DNA from: an uncultured SAR116 cluster alpha proteobacterium
GTDB lineage: Bacteria > Pseudomonadota > Alphaproteobacteria > Puniceispirillales > Marisalimonadaceae
Direction of reading: 5' to 3'
Assembly (NCBI GenBank): GCA_902595145.1
Contig: CACJOU010000005.1
Span: 1-64,000 of the forward strand
DNA length: 64,000 nucleotides
Both the position numbers and the translations under genes were made by a program. This document shows positions 37,730 through 46,259 of this stretch, piece by piece (position 1 is the stretch's first letter; every line of letters begins with the position of its first letter). Below the pieces are notes generated by a model. The model was not told where the DNA came from and made no database searches. It worked only from the letters and a program-made list of their open reading frames with translations.

Positions 37730-38359
37730 ATGAAGACACTAGGAATATTTATATTAAGTTTATTGCTTAACTTCTCAAATGCTATTGCTCACTCGCCAGT
37801 AGGTTTTGTAGTACCAAAAGATGGGTCTATAATTCAAAAGGCTCCAGAAAAAATGGAAATTGTTTTTACGGCACCAGCTAAACTGATCAAAGTTGAGTTT
37901 TCAAAAGTTACATCAAACCAAAAAAAGTCATTAATCAGTGGCCTTCTTGGGAACGAAGCTTTAACTCCAATAAAATTAAATAAAGATCATCTAATGAAGG
38001 AATTAAGACGTCATATCATCAGTCTACCTAAATTAGACGATGGTATTTATAAAACAGCATGGCGCGCACTTAGTGAAGATGGTCATGCCATTAAAGGAGA
38101 ATTTATATTTGAGGTATCTCCAAAAGGTTCAGACACATCAGGCGTTGATGTAAAATTATTGTTTGGTGAAGGTCAAGTTAAACGCGTTAGAGGAACAAAA
38201 ATAACAATAAAACATGGGCCATTAGGAGAGTTAATGCCAGCAATGACGATGGAATTTAATGTTTCAGACAAAAAAATAATCTCAAACCTTAAAAGGGGAG
38301 ACAAAGTCAAGTTTCAAGTTAATAAAGAATTAGAACTTATTAAAATTGAATCAAAATAG
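37730..38359 (+). CDS. CopC-CusF fusion, periplasmic copper-binding protein
   Basis: Signal peptide, HSPVGFVVPKDGSIIQKAPEKMEIVFTAPA (CopC), then GQVKRVRGTKITIKHGPLGELMPAMTMEFNV (CusF-like). Confidence 0.82.
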   Translation: MKTLGIFILSLLLNFSNAIAHSPVGFVVPKDGSIIQKAPEKMEIVFTAPAKLIKVEFSKVTSNQKKSLISGLLGNEALTPIKLNKDHLMKELRRHIISLPKLDDGIYKTAWRALSEDGHAIKGEFIFEVSPKGSDTSGVDVKLLFGEGQVKRVRGTKITIKHGPLGELMPAMTMEFNVSDKKIISNLKRGDKVKFQVNKELELIKIESK

Positions 38360-38373
38360 ATAATTAATACAAG

Positions 38374-38694
38374 ATGAATAATAAAAAAGAACCAATCCCA
38401 AAAATTAATTTTGTTATAACCACTTTTATATCAGCTTACTATTCTAATTTTCAAAATTGCTTTTCAACATTCCAGGTTATAATTTTTTTACTGATTGCAG
38501 GAACTTTTCCGTTTTCAGTTGCCGCTAATAGTGAGGAGAATTCATCAAATAAAAATATGTATAAATCAATTTTTAATTCTTATGAAAAATGGGAATGGGA
38601 GGACACATCAGACTGGATTATTTCAAATCAAACAGTCGATGAGATTGGAGGGTGGCAATATTACTCTCGTGAAAAAAGCGAGGAAAAAAAATAG
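38374..38694 (+). CDS. Periplasmic hypothetical protein of the copper cluster
   Basis: ORF 106 aa; hydrophobic export-like segment then YKSIFNSYEKWEWEDTSDWIISNQTVDEIGGWQYYSRE. Confidence 0.6.
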   Translation: MNNKKEPIPKINFVITTFISAYYSNFQNCFSTFQVIIFLLIAGTFPFSVAANSEENSSNKNMYKSIFNSYEKWEWEDTSDWIISNQTVDEIGGWQYYSREKSEEKK

Positions 38695-38701
38695 GTTAGC
38701 G

Positions 38702-40102
38702 ATGAAATTGAGAATTTTTTGTTTTGGCTTAATATTTGTAATATCTGGTTGTACGTCTTATAAATTTGAACAAAGTTTAAATAATATTAACAGCAACAAA
38801 GATATTGTTATTGCTGGTAAAATAACCGCAGCTATTAACCAGAAACAACAAAATGAATTATTTAATAATTCAAAAGCCCTTCTAAATTCAGAAGTTGGTG
38901 AAAAAGAAGCTGTAGAATTAATGCTTTCCAAAAGTCCTAGTTTTCAATCGCTTTTATTTAAATATCGCGGGAGTGGGTCAGCTGCTGCTCAAAAGGGAAG
39001 GATTCCTAATCCAGTGTTTTCGTTTGAACGAATGGTGAAGGGTTCTGAAATAGAATATGGGAGGTTTCTGAGTTTTGGACTTCTTGACTTGCTCTCACTT
39101 CCAACTAAACAAAAATCCTCAAAACTTGCTGTTGATTTGAATGATATAAATTTAGCTTCTGAAATTTATGGGGCAATAAGTGATGTAAGATTGTCTTGGT
39201 TTGAAGCAGTTGCTTCAGAACAACAACTAACTCTTTATGATAATGTCTTTGTTGCTCTTTCTGCGAATGCTGAACTTGCTAAACGAATGAAAAAAACTGG
39301 TAATATGACAACTAGTGATCGAATTCGTCAACAATTGATCTATTCAGAATCTACCATAGCACTTGCTAAAGCAAAAATGAGAAAAATATCTAGTAGAGAG
39401 AACTTGATACGTAAAATAGGTCTAACAAAAAGTGAAGCTAAAAATTTAACAATACCTAAACAACTACCAGAGTTACCAAAAGCACCAATAGCAATTGAAA
39501 AAATTGCTAATAAAATTAGTGACAGATTTGATGTAAAAACTGCTCGTATTGAATATGAGTTGTTATTGGAACAGTTAGGAGTTGAAAAAATTAATTCTTA
39601 CACAGATATCGAATTTGGATATAGAAATGATAGAATAAAAGATGATGGAGTTATCTCAAACAAAAAAGGCTATGAACTTGAAATTAAAATTCCAATCTTT
39701 GATTGGGGTAATCTTCAAAGAGATACAATTCAAGCAGATCTAATTGCTAAACAAAAAATTTATGAGAATATCGTATTAGCTGCAGCGTCTGAATTTCGTG
39801 AGGCTTATCAAAAGTATAGGACAGCCTTTGATATAGCAAAACATTATTATGATCAAATTATTCCAATGCATGAAACACTCTTAGAAGAAGCAACTTATAA
39901 TTATAATGGAATGATAATTGGAGTATTTGAATTGATGCAAAGCGGGCTTGAGAAATCAACAGCTGAAATAAAAGCTATAGACGCATTACAAAACTTATTC
40001 ACTGCAGAACTTAACTTAAATAGTGTTGCAGTAGGAAGAAAATTTGGGGCAAGATCAAGAACCATTCCAATTGCCTCAAATAAAGCAAAAAAAGTGCATT
40101 AG
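38702..40102 (+). CDS. TolC-family outer membrane efflux lipoprotein
   Basis: Start at MKLRIFCFGLIFVISGC lipobox; long TolC-like helices. Confidence 0.82.
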   Translation: MKLRIFCFGLIFVISGCTSYKFEQSLNNINSNKDIVIAGKITAAINQKQQNELFNNSKALLNSEVGEKEAVELMLSKSPSFQSLLFKYRGSGSAAAQKGRIPNPVFSFERMVKGSEIEYGRFLSFGLLDLLSLPTKQKSSKLAVDLNDINLASEIYGAISDVRLSWFEAVASEQQLTLYDNVFVALSANAELAKRMKKTGNMTTSDRIRQQLIYSESTIALAKAKMRKISSRENLIRKIGLTKSEAKNLTIPKQLPELPKAPIAIEKIANKISDRFDVKTARIEYELLLEQLGVEKINSYTDIEFGYRNDRIKDDGVISNKKGYELEIKIPIFDWGNLQRDTIQADLIAKQKIYENIVLAAASEFREAYQKYRTAFDIAKHYYDQIIPMHETLLEEATYNYNGMIIGVFELMQSGLEKSTAEIKAIDALQNLFTAELNLNSVAVGRKFGARSRTIPIASNKAKKVH

Positions 40103-40133
40103 TCAGAGATAGTTTAAAAAAATGGAGACTTAA

Positions 40134-41540
40134 ATGAAAACAAGACGCGAATTTATAAAGATGTCTGCCTTAGCAGGTACAGCAATAGCTGGTGCATCGG
40201 TTGCTACCTCTTCACTTGCAGGTTTACCCGAGCCGGTAATACAAACGTCTGCAGAAACAATCAGTCCAAATAAGTTAAAAGAAACTTCCGAGTATAATCC
40301 CGTTGTTACACTTAATGGTTGGACACTGCCCTACAGGATGAATGGTAACTTTAAAGAATTTCATTTAGTCGCTGAACCTGTTGTTCGTGAACTTGCACCT
40401 GGAATGAATGCTAATCTTTGGGGATATAATGGACAAAGTCCTGGCCCTACAATTGAAGTTGTTGAGGGTGATAATGTTAGAATTTTCCTTACAAATAAAT
40501 TGCCAGAACATACAAGTATTCATTGGCACGGCCAAAGGTTACCAAATGGAATGGATGGAGTAGCTGGGCTAAACCAATTAGCTGTAAGTCCAGGAAAAAC
40601 CTTCGTGTATGAATTTAAAGCAAAACGACCAGGTACCTTTATGTACCATCCTCATGCTGACGAAATGACACAAATGGCAATGGGTATGATGGGATTTTGG
40701 GTTACTCATCCAAAAAAAGAGCATCCCTGGATTAGCAAAGTAGATAGAGACTATTGTATTTTACTAAATGCATTTGATATTGTCCCTGGCTCAGAGACAC
40801 CAAAAATAATGACTATGCTTGATTTCAATTTATGGGCTTGGAACAGCAGAATTTTTCCTGGAATTTCACCACTTATAGCAAGAAAAAATGATCGTGTTAG
40901 AGTAAGAATTGGAAACTTAACAATGACAAACCATCCTATACATGTCCATGGAATAGAATTTGAGGTAACAGGTACAGATGGTGGACCAACTCGACCTGAG
41001 AGTCGATGGAAAGAAGTAACTAGTGATATAGCGGTTGGCCAAATGAGGCAAATAGAGTTTATTGCTGACGAAGAAGGAGACTGGGCAATGCACTGTCACA
41101 AAAGCCATCATTCAATGAATGCTATGGGCCATAATGTGCCTACTATGATTGGTGTTGACCATAGAGGAGTATCAGAAAAGATTAAGAAGTTAGTGCCAGA
41201 TTATATGGTTATGGGTGAACGAGGAATGGCTGATATGACTGAAATGACCATGCCATTACCAGATAATACAATCCCAATGATGACAGGAAATGGTCCTTAT
41301 GGTTCTGTTGAAATGGGAGGGATGTTTAGTATACTTAAGGTCAGAGCTGATCAAGCCCCAGGCGATTACACTGATCCCGGTTGGTTTAAAAATCCTATAG
41401 GAAAACAGGCTTATGAGTATAAAGGTGAATTGCCAAAAATGTCAAAAATAAATGGAACAGGCAATCCACTTATGTCTTCAAAATCTAAGATAAAAACAAC
41501 CCAATTTACAGCTGTTAAACCAAATTATAGGAAAAGTTAG
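40134..41540 (+). CDS. Multicopper oxidase (Tat-exported)
   Basis: ORF 468 aa; Tat signal TRREFIKMSALAGTAIAGA, HWHGQRLPNGMDG, YHPHADE, HPIHVHG, MHCHKSHHSMNAMGH. Confidence 0.93.
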   Translation: MKTRREFIKMSALAGTAIAGASVATSSLAGLPEPVIQTSAETISPNKLKETSEYNPVVTLNGWTLPYRMNGNFKEFHLVAEPVVRELAPGMNANLWGYNGQSPGPTIEVVEGDNVRIFLTNKLPEHTSIHWHGQRLPNGMDGVAGLNQLAVSPGKTFVYEFKAKRPGTFMYHPHADEMTQMAMGMMGFWVTHPKKEHPWISKVDRDYCILLNAFDIVPGSETPKIMTMLDFNLWAWNSRIFPGISPLIARKNDRVRVRIGNLTMTNHPIHVHGIEFEVTGTDGGPTRPESRWKEVTSDIAVGQMRQIEFIADEEGDWAMHCHKSHHSMNAMGHNVPTMIGVDHRGVSEKIKKLVPDYMVMGERGMADMTEMTMPLPDNTIPMMTGNGPYGSVEMGGMFSILKVRADQAPGDYTDPGWFKNPIGKQAYEYKGELPKMSKINGTGNPLMSSKSKIKTTQFTAVKPNYRKS

Positions 41541-41571
41541 TAAATACATCTAAGGATGTTAAAAGGTATAG

Positions 41572-42444
41572 TTGATGGATGTATGGATAGTTTTCACTCC
41601 TGTTTTGAAAGTTCTACTTTATATAGTTGGATTAGTAGTAGTTGGAACTAAATTGTTTGATCTTCATTTTAGAAAGTATCAAACAATAGACAACATGGAA
41701 CACTGTAACTCTTTATCTCAAAAGAGTTGTTTGTATGGCCTTGTAATATCAGTTGGGATGATATTTTCCATAGCAGGTAATTTAGGTGGAGAATTTTTGA
41801 GTATTTTAGACCCAATTATTTTAGAGCTTGCTTTAACATCAAAGGCAGGATATGCAGCGATTTTTGCTTTAATTGGTTTTACACTAACTGTAATTAGCGC
41901 AAGATATGAATTAGTCTCTTTAAAGGTCCTTGGGTGGCTAGGTATTGGTTTTGTTCTTTTATCATTTATTTATACAGGTCATTCCCAAAAATCTGGTATT
42001 TTGGCACAGATATTACTATTATTTCATCTCATTTGTGTGGCGTTTTGGCTTGGATCTTTTATCCCATTATACAATATGTGCTCCTCTACTAATACAAGTA
42101 ATCTTTATGTAATAGCCCACAGATTTGGTATTCTAGCTGTTTTTTATTTAGTTGTTCTAATAATATCTGGAGGTTCATTTGCATACATTTTGATGAATGA
42201 CATTAGTCTATTATTTGACACTTCTTATGGTAACGCATTTTTAATTAAAATGTCCTTAGTTTCTTTATTACTTTTATTTGGTGCTCTAAATAAATTTAAA
42301 AATGTTCCATTAATAAAAAACGAGCCTACAGTCGGCTCGATTCAATTAAAAAAATCCATTCGCATTGAAATGTATATTGCTTTACTTATTTTATTCTTAA
42401 CTAGTATTCTCACCACTTCGATGAGTTTACCTATGGGAGGTTAA
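41572..42444 (+). CDS. copD: CopD family copper resistance membrane protein
   Basis: ORF 290 aa; multi-TM; YTGHSQ, LLFHLICVAFWLGSFIPLY, RFGILAVFYLVVLIISG. Confidence 0.82.
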   Translation: MMDVWIVFTPVLKVLLYIVGLVVVGTKLFDLHFRKYQTIDNMEHCNSLSQKSCLYGLVISVGMIFSIAGNLGGEFLSILDPIILELALTSKAGYAAIFALIGFTLTVISARYELVSLKVLGWLGIGFVLLSFIYTGHSQKSGILAQILLLFHLICVAFWLGSFIPLYNMCSSTNTSNLYVIAHRFGILAVFYLVVLIISGGSFAYILMNDISLLFDTSYGNAFLIKMSLVSLLLLFGALNKFKNVPLIKNEPTVGSIQLKKSIRIEMYIALLILFLTSILTTSMSLPMGG

Positions 42445-42536
42445 ATCTTTAATTAATAAAGATTTTGTTAATATTTGGCTAGATACAAACTCTTTCAAAC
42501 AATTTAGAAACTTAATCATGTTTCAAATTTTTATTT

Positions 42537-43039
42537 TTATGTGAACATTCTAGGAAAAAAATAATCTATTACTTGCCCGTTTAAAAAATTAGGTATTTTA
42601 AAAGTATTTTCAGGATACTCTATGATAACCACACCACAAGTAACTTAATTGGCAGGTAACTTATTATGTCCTCTAGTTGTAAGTTGATAAATTAATGAAT
42701 TTAAAATGGGATTATGACCTATAATAACTACATTTCTAAACCCAATCACTTTGTCTGTTAATTTTTTTTTAATTTTATCTGTTGATGCATAATATAAATC
42801 TTTTTCAATAAATAAAAAATTATCTTTATTATCCCAATCCAAAAAATATTTTCGTAAGTTAATTTTGCTCTTAGTGCAGGTGATATTAAAAACAAATCTG
42901 GTTTATCAATTCTTTTTTTAAGTTCCTTAGAAATTACTTTTCAAGAGTTAAAACCTCTTTTGTTAAGGCCTCTTTGAAGATCATTGACTTTGCTATTCCA
43001 GTCAGATTTAGCGTGACGAATCATTATTAATTTAGACAT
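42537..43039 (-). pseudogene. Degenerate SixA-like histidine phosphatase
   Basis: MSKLIMIRHAKSDWNSKVNDLQRGLNKRGFNS*KVISKELKKRIDKPDLFLISPALRAKLTYENIF / frameshift / NVVIIGHNPILNSLIYQLT...KLPAN*VTCGVVIIEYPENTFKIPNFLNGQVIDYFFPRMFT*; stops at 42941-42943 and 42645-42647. Confidence 0.85.
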
Positions 43040-43313
43040 TTATTATTAAAATTTATCATTATTTGAAATGATTGATTATGTCATTTGTTTTTTTATTTTA
43101 AGTATTTTTAAATATCAAAGGTATATATAAAGTATTTAATTAAATATATATCTAACCAAACGTACCATAAATATTTTTTTACGAAATTACAATAAAGATC
43201 AAGCTGTTTTCTATAAAGTCAATTGTCATTTCAATAATTAAACCCTGTTCAGCGTTCCATGGACTAGGGTTCATTGATGGGTTCGTAGAGAAGTTTAAGG
43301 TAGTATTTTTATG

Positions 43314-44357
43314 TTATAATTTTCCTTGTATTACCATATTCGAAGCAGTTTTATAAGTAACTTTTGTATCTTTAAACCCTGCCTCGTTTAATATAGAAAA
43401 TAACTTTTGAGGCCCTGCTTGGGCCCCAAGTGCTAAACCAACTTCTTGAGATTTTGAGGCTGGAATACATGCAATTGTTGAGAAAGAATAATACAGTTGT
43501 CCGATTAAATTAAAGTTATTTTCTGGCAAGTCATCAGCAGTAGGCTCAACGAGCATAATGATTCCATTAGGATTTAGTTTTGTCTTTGCATATTTAATGG
43601 CCCCAAGTGGATCTCCCATGTCATGAAGACAATCAAAAAAAGCAATTATATCATATTTACCATCATAATTTTTAGCGTTATTAACTCTAAATTCTAAATT
43701 ACTAAGGTTTTTATTATTTTTTTTAGCTTCAGAAATTGATGGCTCGTGAGGATCAATTCCTACAATTTTTGAGTTAGTATATTTTTGTGCTATCAAGGAA
43801 GAAGAGTAACCATGTCCACATCCAATGTCTCCAAAAGTAATACCTTTAGTAAGCATTTCGTCTGCGCCATCAAGACTAGGTATCCATTTTTTTGTTAAAA
43901 ATATTGAATATGATGGCTTGAAAAATCTTGCTGATCCAGATAGGCAACATGGATGTAAGTTTCCCCAACCAGTTCCACTACCATTTTTAAAATTATCTTT
44001 TATTATATCTATATTATGGATAGCCCCTACTAAATTTTCAAATCCTCCAATCATTAATGAAATACTATCTTCGTCTCCTAAAATTGAAAATTGTTCTGTA
44101 CTCATAGAAAATTCTTCATTTTTATTATTATAATCTATATATTTGGAGGCAGCTAAAGCAAGCAACCATTCCTTTATATATCTTTTATCCATCTTAATTT
44201 GATTACTGAATTCATCGGAAGTGCATGGACCAAATTTATGTAAACTTTTAAATAGACCTAGTTCATCTCCTATTCTCATCATAGGTATTAATGCTCCAGC
44301 AGCTATATCTTGCATAATTTTGTATTGTAATTTCCTAGTTTTTTCAATGTCAGTCAT
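43314..44357 (-). CDS. SAM-dependent methyltransferase with N-terminal winged helix
   Basis: Start at MTDIEKTRKLQ; winged-helix region, ITFGDIGCGHGYSSSLIAQKY, IIAFFDCLHDMGDP. Confidence 0.85.
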   Translation of the reverse strand: MTDIEKTRKLQYKIMQDIAAGALIPMMRIGDELGLFKSLHKFGPCTSDEFSNQIKMDKRYIKEWLLALAASKYIDYNNKNEEFSMSTEQFSILGDEDSISLMIGGFENLVGAIHNIDIIKDNFKNGSGTGWGNLHPCCLSGSARFFKPSYSIFLTKKWIPSLDGADEMLTKGITFGDIGCGHGYSSSLIAQKYTNSKIVGIDPHEPSISEAKKNNKNLSNLEFRVNNAKNYDGKYDIIAFFDCLHDMGDPLGAIKYAKTKLNPNGIIMLVEPTADDLPENNFNLIGQLYYSFSTIACIPASKSQEVGLALGAQAGPQKLFSILNEAGFKDTKVTYKTASNMVIQGKL

Positions 44358-44645
44358 TTTCAACTCCCTTAAGAACAAATATTTAATTTAATAAAAGACT
44401 ACTTTCTATTACCCTTAGCAAGCTTATTCATGGGCATTAGTCCATAGTCCGAGGTTACTGCACCCTTTTCCTAATCAAGATTGGTCAATGTTCAGGGGGT
44501 GGTCTGCCCATTGACCGTAGTCCATTGAACACTGACTATTGTTTATCTACCAATTACAAAATCATACTTATTTGGTATACAACCTTGTCTACAGCTACAA
44601 TATTTTAAAAATAATGTTAAAATATCAATGAGTTATAAAAAATGA

Positions 44646-44722
44646 TGGTGCGCTCGAGAGGATTCGAACCCCTGACCCCTAGATTCGTAGTCTAGTGCTC
44701 TATCCAGCTGAGCTACGAGCGC
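44646..44722 (-). tRNA. tRNA-Arg (anticodon ACG), CCA encoded
   Basis: GCGCTCG TA GCTCAGCTGGATAGAGC A CTAGA CTACGAA TCTAG GGGTC AGGGG TTCGAAT CCTCT CGAGCGC A CCA cloverleaf on minus strand. Confidence 0.96.
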
Positions 44723-44834
44723 ATATTATGAAATAATTATCTACATAAATAATTATAATCAAGTAAGAAAATAAATATTATATTTTTGTTAATTTTAGTG
44801 TAGAAAATAATAACTTAACTTTTATATATAATAC

Positions 44835-45326
44835 ATGAGTAATATAAATACATACGACAAATCTTTTCCTGTGTCTTGGGAAGAAATTCATAGAAATAGC
44901 AAAGCTTTAGCTTGGCGTTTGTCAGAACTAAAGCCATATAAAGGAATAATTGCTGTTACAAGAGGAGGTCTGGTGCCTGCGGCCATAGTAGCAAGAGAAT
45001 TAGATATTAGATTAATCGATACCTTTTGCGTTTTATCTTATAGTCAAAAAACTAAGGGTGACATAAAAGTATTAAAAGAATCTAGTGTTGCAAATAATGG
45101 CGAAGGTTGGCTAATAGTTGATGATCTTGTTGATACTGGTGAAACTATTAAAGCTATAAGATCAACTTTACCTAATGCACATTATGCAACAGTTTATGCT
45201 AAGCCAAGTGGTAGGGAACAAGTTGATACATTTATAACAGAGGTTTCTCAAGATACATGGATATATTTTCCTTGGGATATGGAAATGAAGCCAGCTCCTT
45301 CAATTTCTGAGCGTAAACAAAAATAA
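44835..45326 (+). CDS. gpt: Xanthine phosphoribosyltransferase
   Basis: ORF 163 aa; [59 protein letters not shown]. Confidence 0.9.
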   Translation: MSNINTYDKSFPVSWEEIHRNSKALAWRLSELKPYKGIIAVTRGGLVPAAIVARELDIRLIDTFCVLSYSQKTKGDIKVLKESSVANNGEGWLIVDDLVDTGETIKAIRSTLPNAHYATVYAKPSGREQVDTFITEVSQDTWIYFPWDMEMKPAPSISERKQK

Positions 45327-45403
45327 TGATATTGACTAACTGACACAAAGCGACTAAAAACATTTTAAATAATTTGAGAGGCTGTATATAATACAGGAAA
45401 ATA

Positions 45404-45538
45404 ATGAAACGTACATTTCAACCTAGTAATTTAGTAAGAAAAAGAAGACATGGATATAGATCCAGAATGTCTACTGTAGGTGGTAGAAATGTAATTCGTA
45501 GTAGAAGAGCTAAGGGTAGAAAAAAGCTCTCTGCTTAA
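45404..45538 (+). CDS. rpmH: 50S ribosomal protein L34
   Basis: Hand translation [44 protein letters not shown]; not in supplied track. Confidence 0.97.
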   Translation: MKRTFQPSNLVRKRRHGYRSRMSTVGGRNVIRSRRAKGRKKLSA

Positions 45539-45597
45539 ACTTTCATAATCATTTCTATATCTTGTTTATTAAGTTTAATGGCTTATGAGCTGGTAAA

Positions 45598-45936
45598 ATG
45601 AAACTTGTAACTTTAAAGAAGAGAAGAGATTTTGTTTTATCAAATAAGTATGGGCAAAAAACCCATAACAAAAATTTCATTTTACAAGAGTATTGCAACC
45701 CTAATATATCAGATCAAGGGCTGATGTTTGGTTTCACAGCAACTAAAAGAATTGGTAATGCAGTAAAAAGAAATAGAGCAAAAAGAAGAATGAGAGCACT
45801 TATCTCAGGCTTATTGAAAGAAGATAAAATTTTGTTTAAACAAAAATATAGTTATGTTTTAATAGCAAAAAAGTCAATTTTAAAAGCTTCATTTTGTGAT
45901 ATGCACAACCAATTAAGAGAATGTTTGAGTAGATAA
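45598..45936 (+). CDS. rnpA: Ribonuclease P protein component
   Basis: ORF 112 aa; GFTATKRIGNAVKRNRAKRRMRAL, directly downstream of rpmH. Confidence 0.95.
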   Translation: MKLVTLKKRRDFVLSNKYGQKTHNKNFILQEYCNPNISDQGLMFGFTATKRIGNAVKRNRAKRRMRALISGLLKEDKILFKQKYSYVLIAKKSILKASFCDMHNQLRECLSR

Positions 45937-46160
45937 TGATTAAAAGATTATTAACATCTTCCTCAATTACTTTAATTGATGCATACAAATATATTATTTC
46001 ACCTCTATTGGGAAATAATTGTAGATACCTACCCACTTGTTCTGAATACACAAAAGACTCGATAATAAAGTTCGGTTTAAAAAGGGGAATTTGGTTAGGT
46101 TTTAAGAGAATAATTAAATGCCATCCATGGGGGAGAAGTGGACATGATCCTATAAAATGA
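45936..46160 (+). CDS. yidD: Membrane protein insertion efficiency factor YidD
   Basis: ORF 74 aa; YKYIISPLLGNNCRYLPTCSEYTKDSI, RIIKCHPWGRSGHDPI. Confidence 0.95.
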   Translation: MIKRLLTSSSITLIDAYKYIISPLLGNNCRYLPTCSEYTKDSIIKFGLKRGIWLGFKRIIKCHPWGRSGHDPIK

Positions 46161-46259
46161 ATTATTTAATTCATTTCTTTAAATAAAAGTTACTTTAGGT
46201 TAAACAAATATAAAATATAAGAGATCTAATATTATTAGATATAAATTGAGCGAGAAAAA

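Noticed and set aside
42324-42342. CGAGCC...GGCTCG inverted repeat
   Set aside because: Short, inside the CopD coding frame and not followed by a T tract
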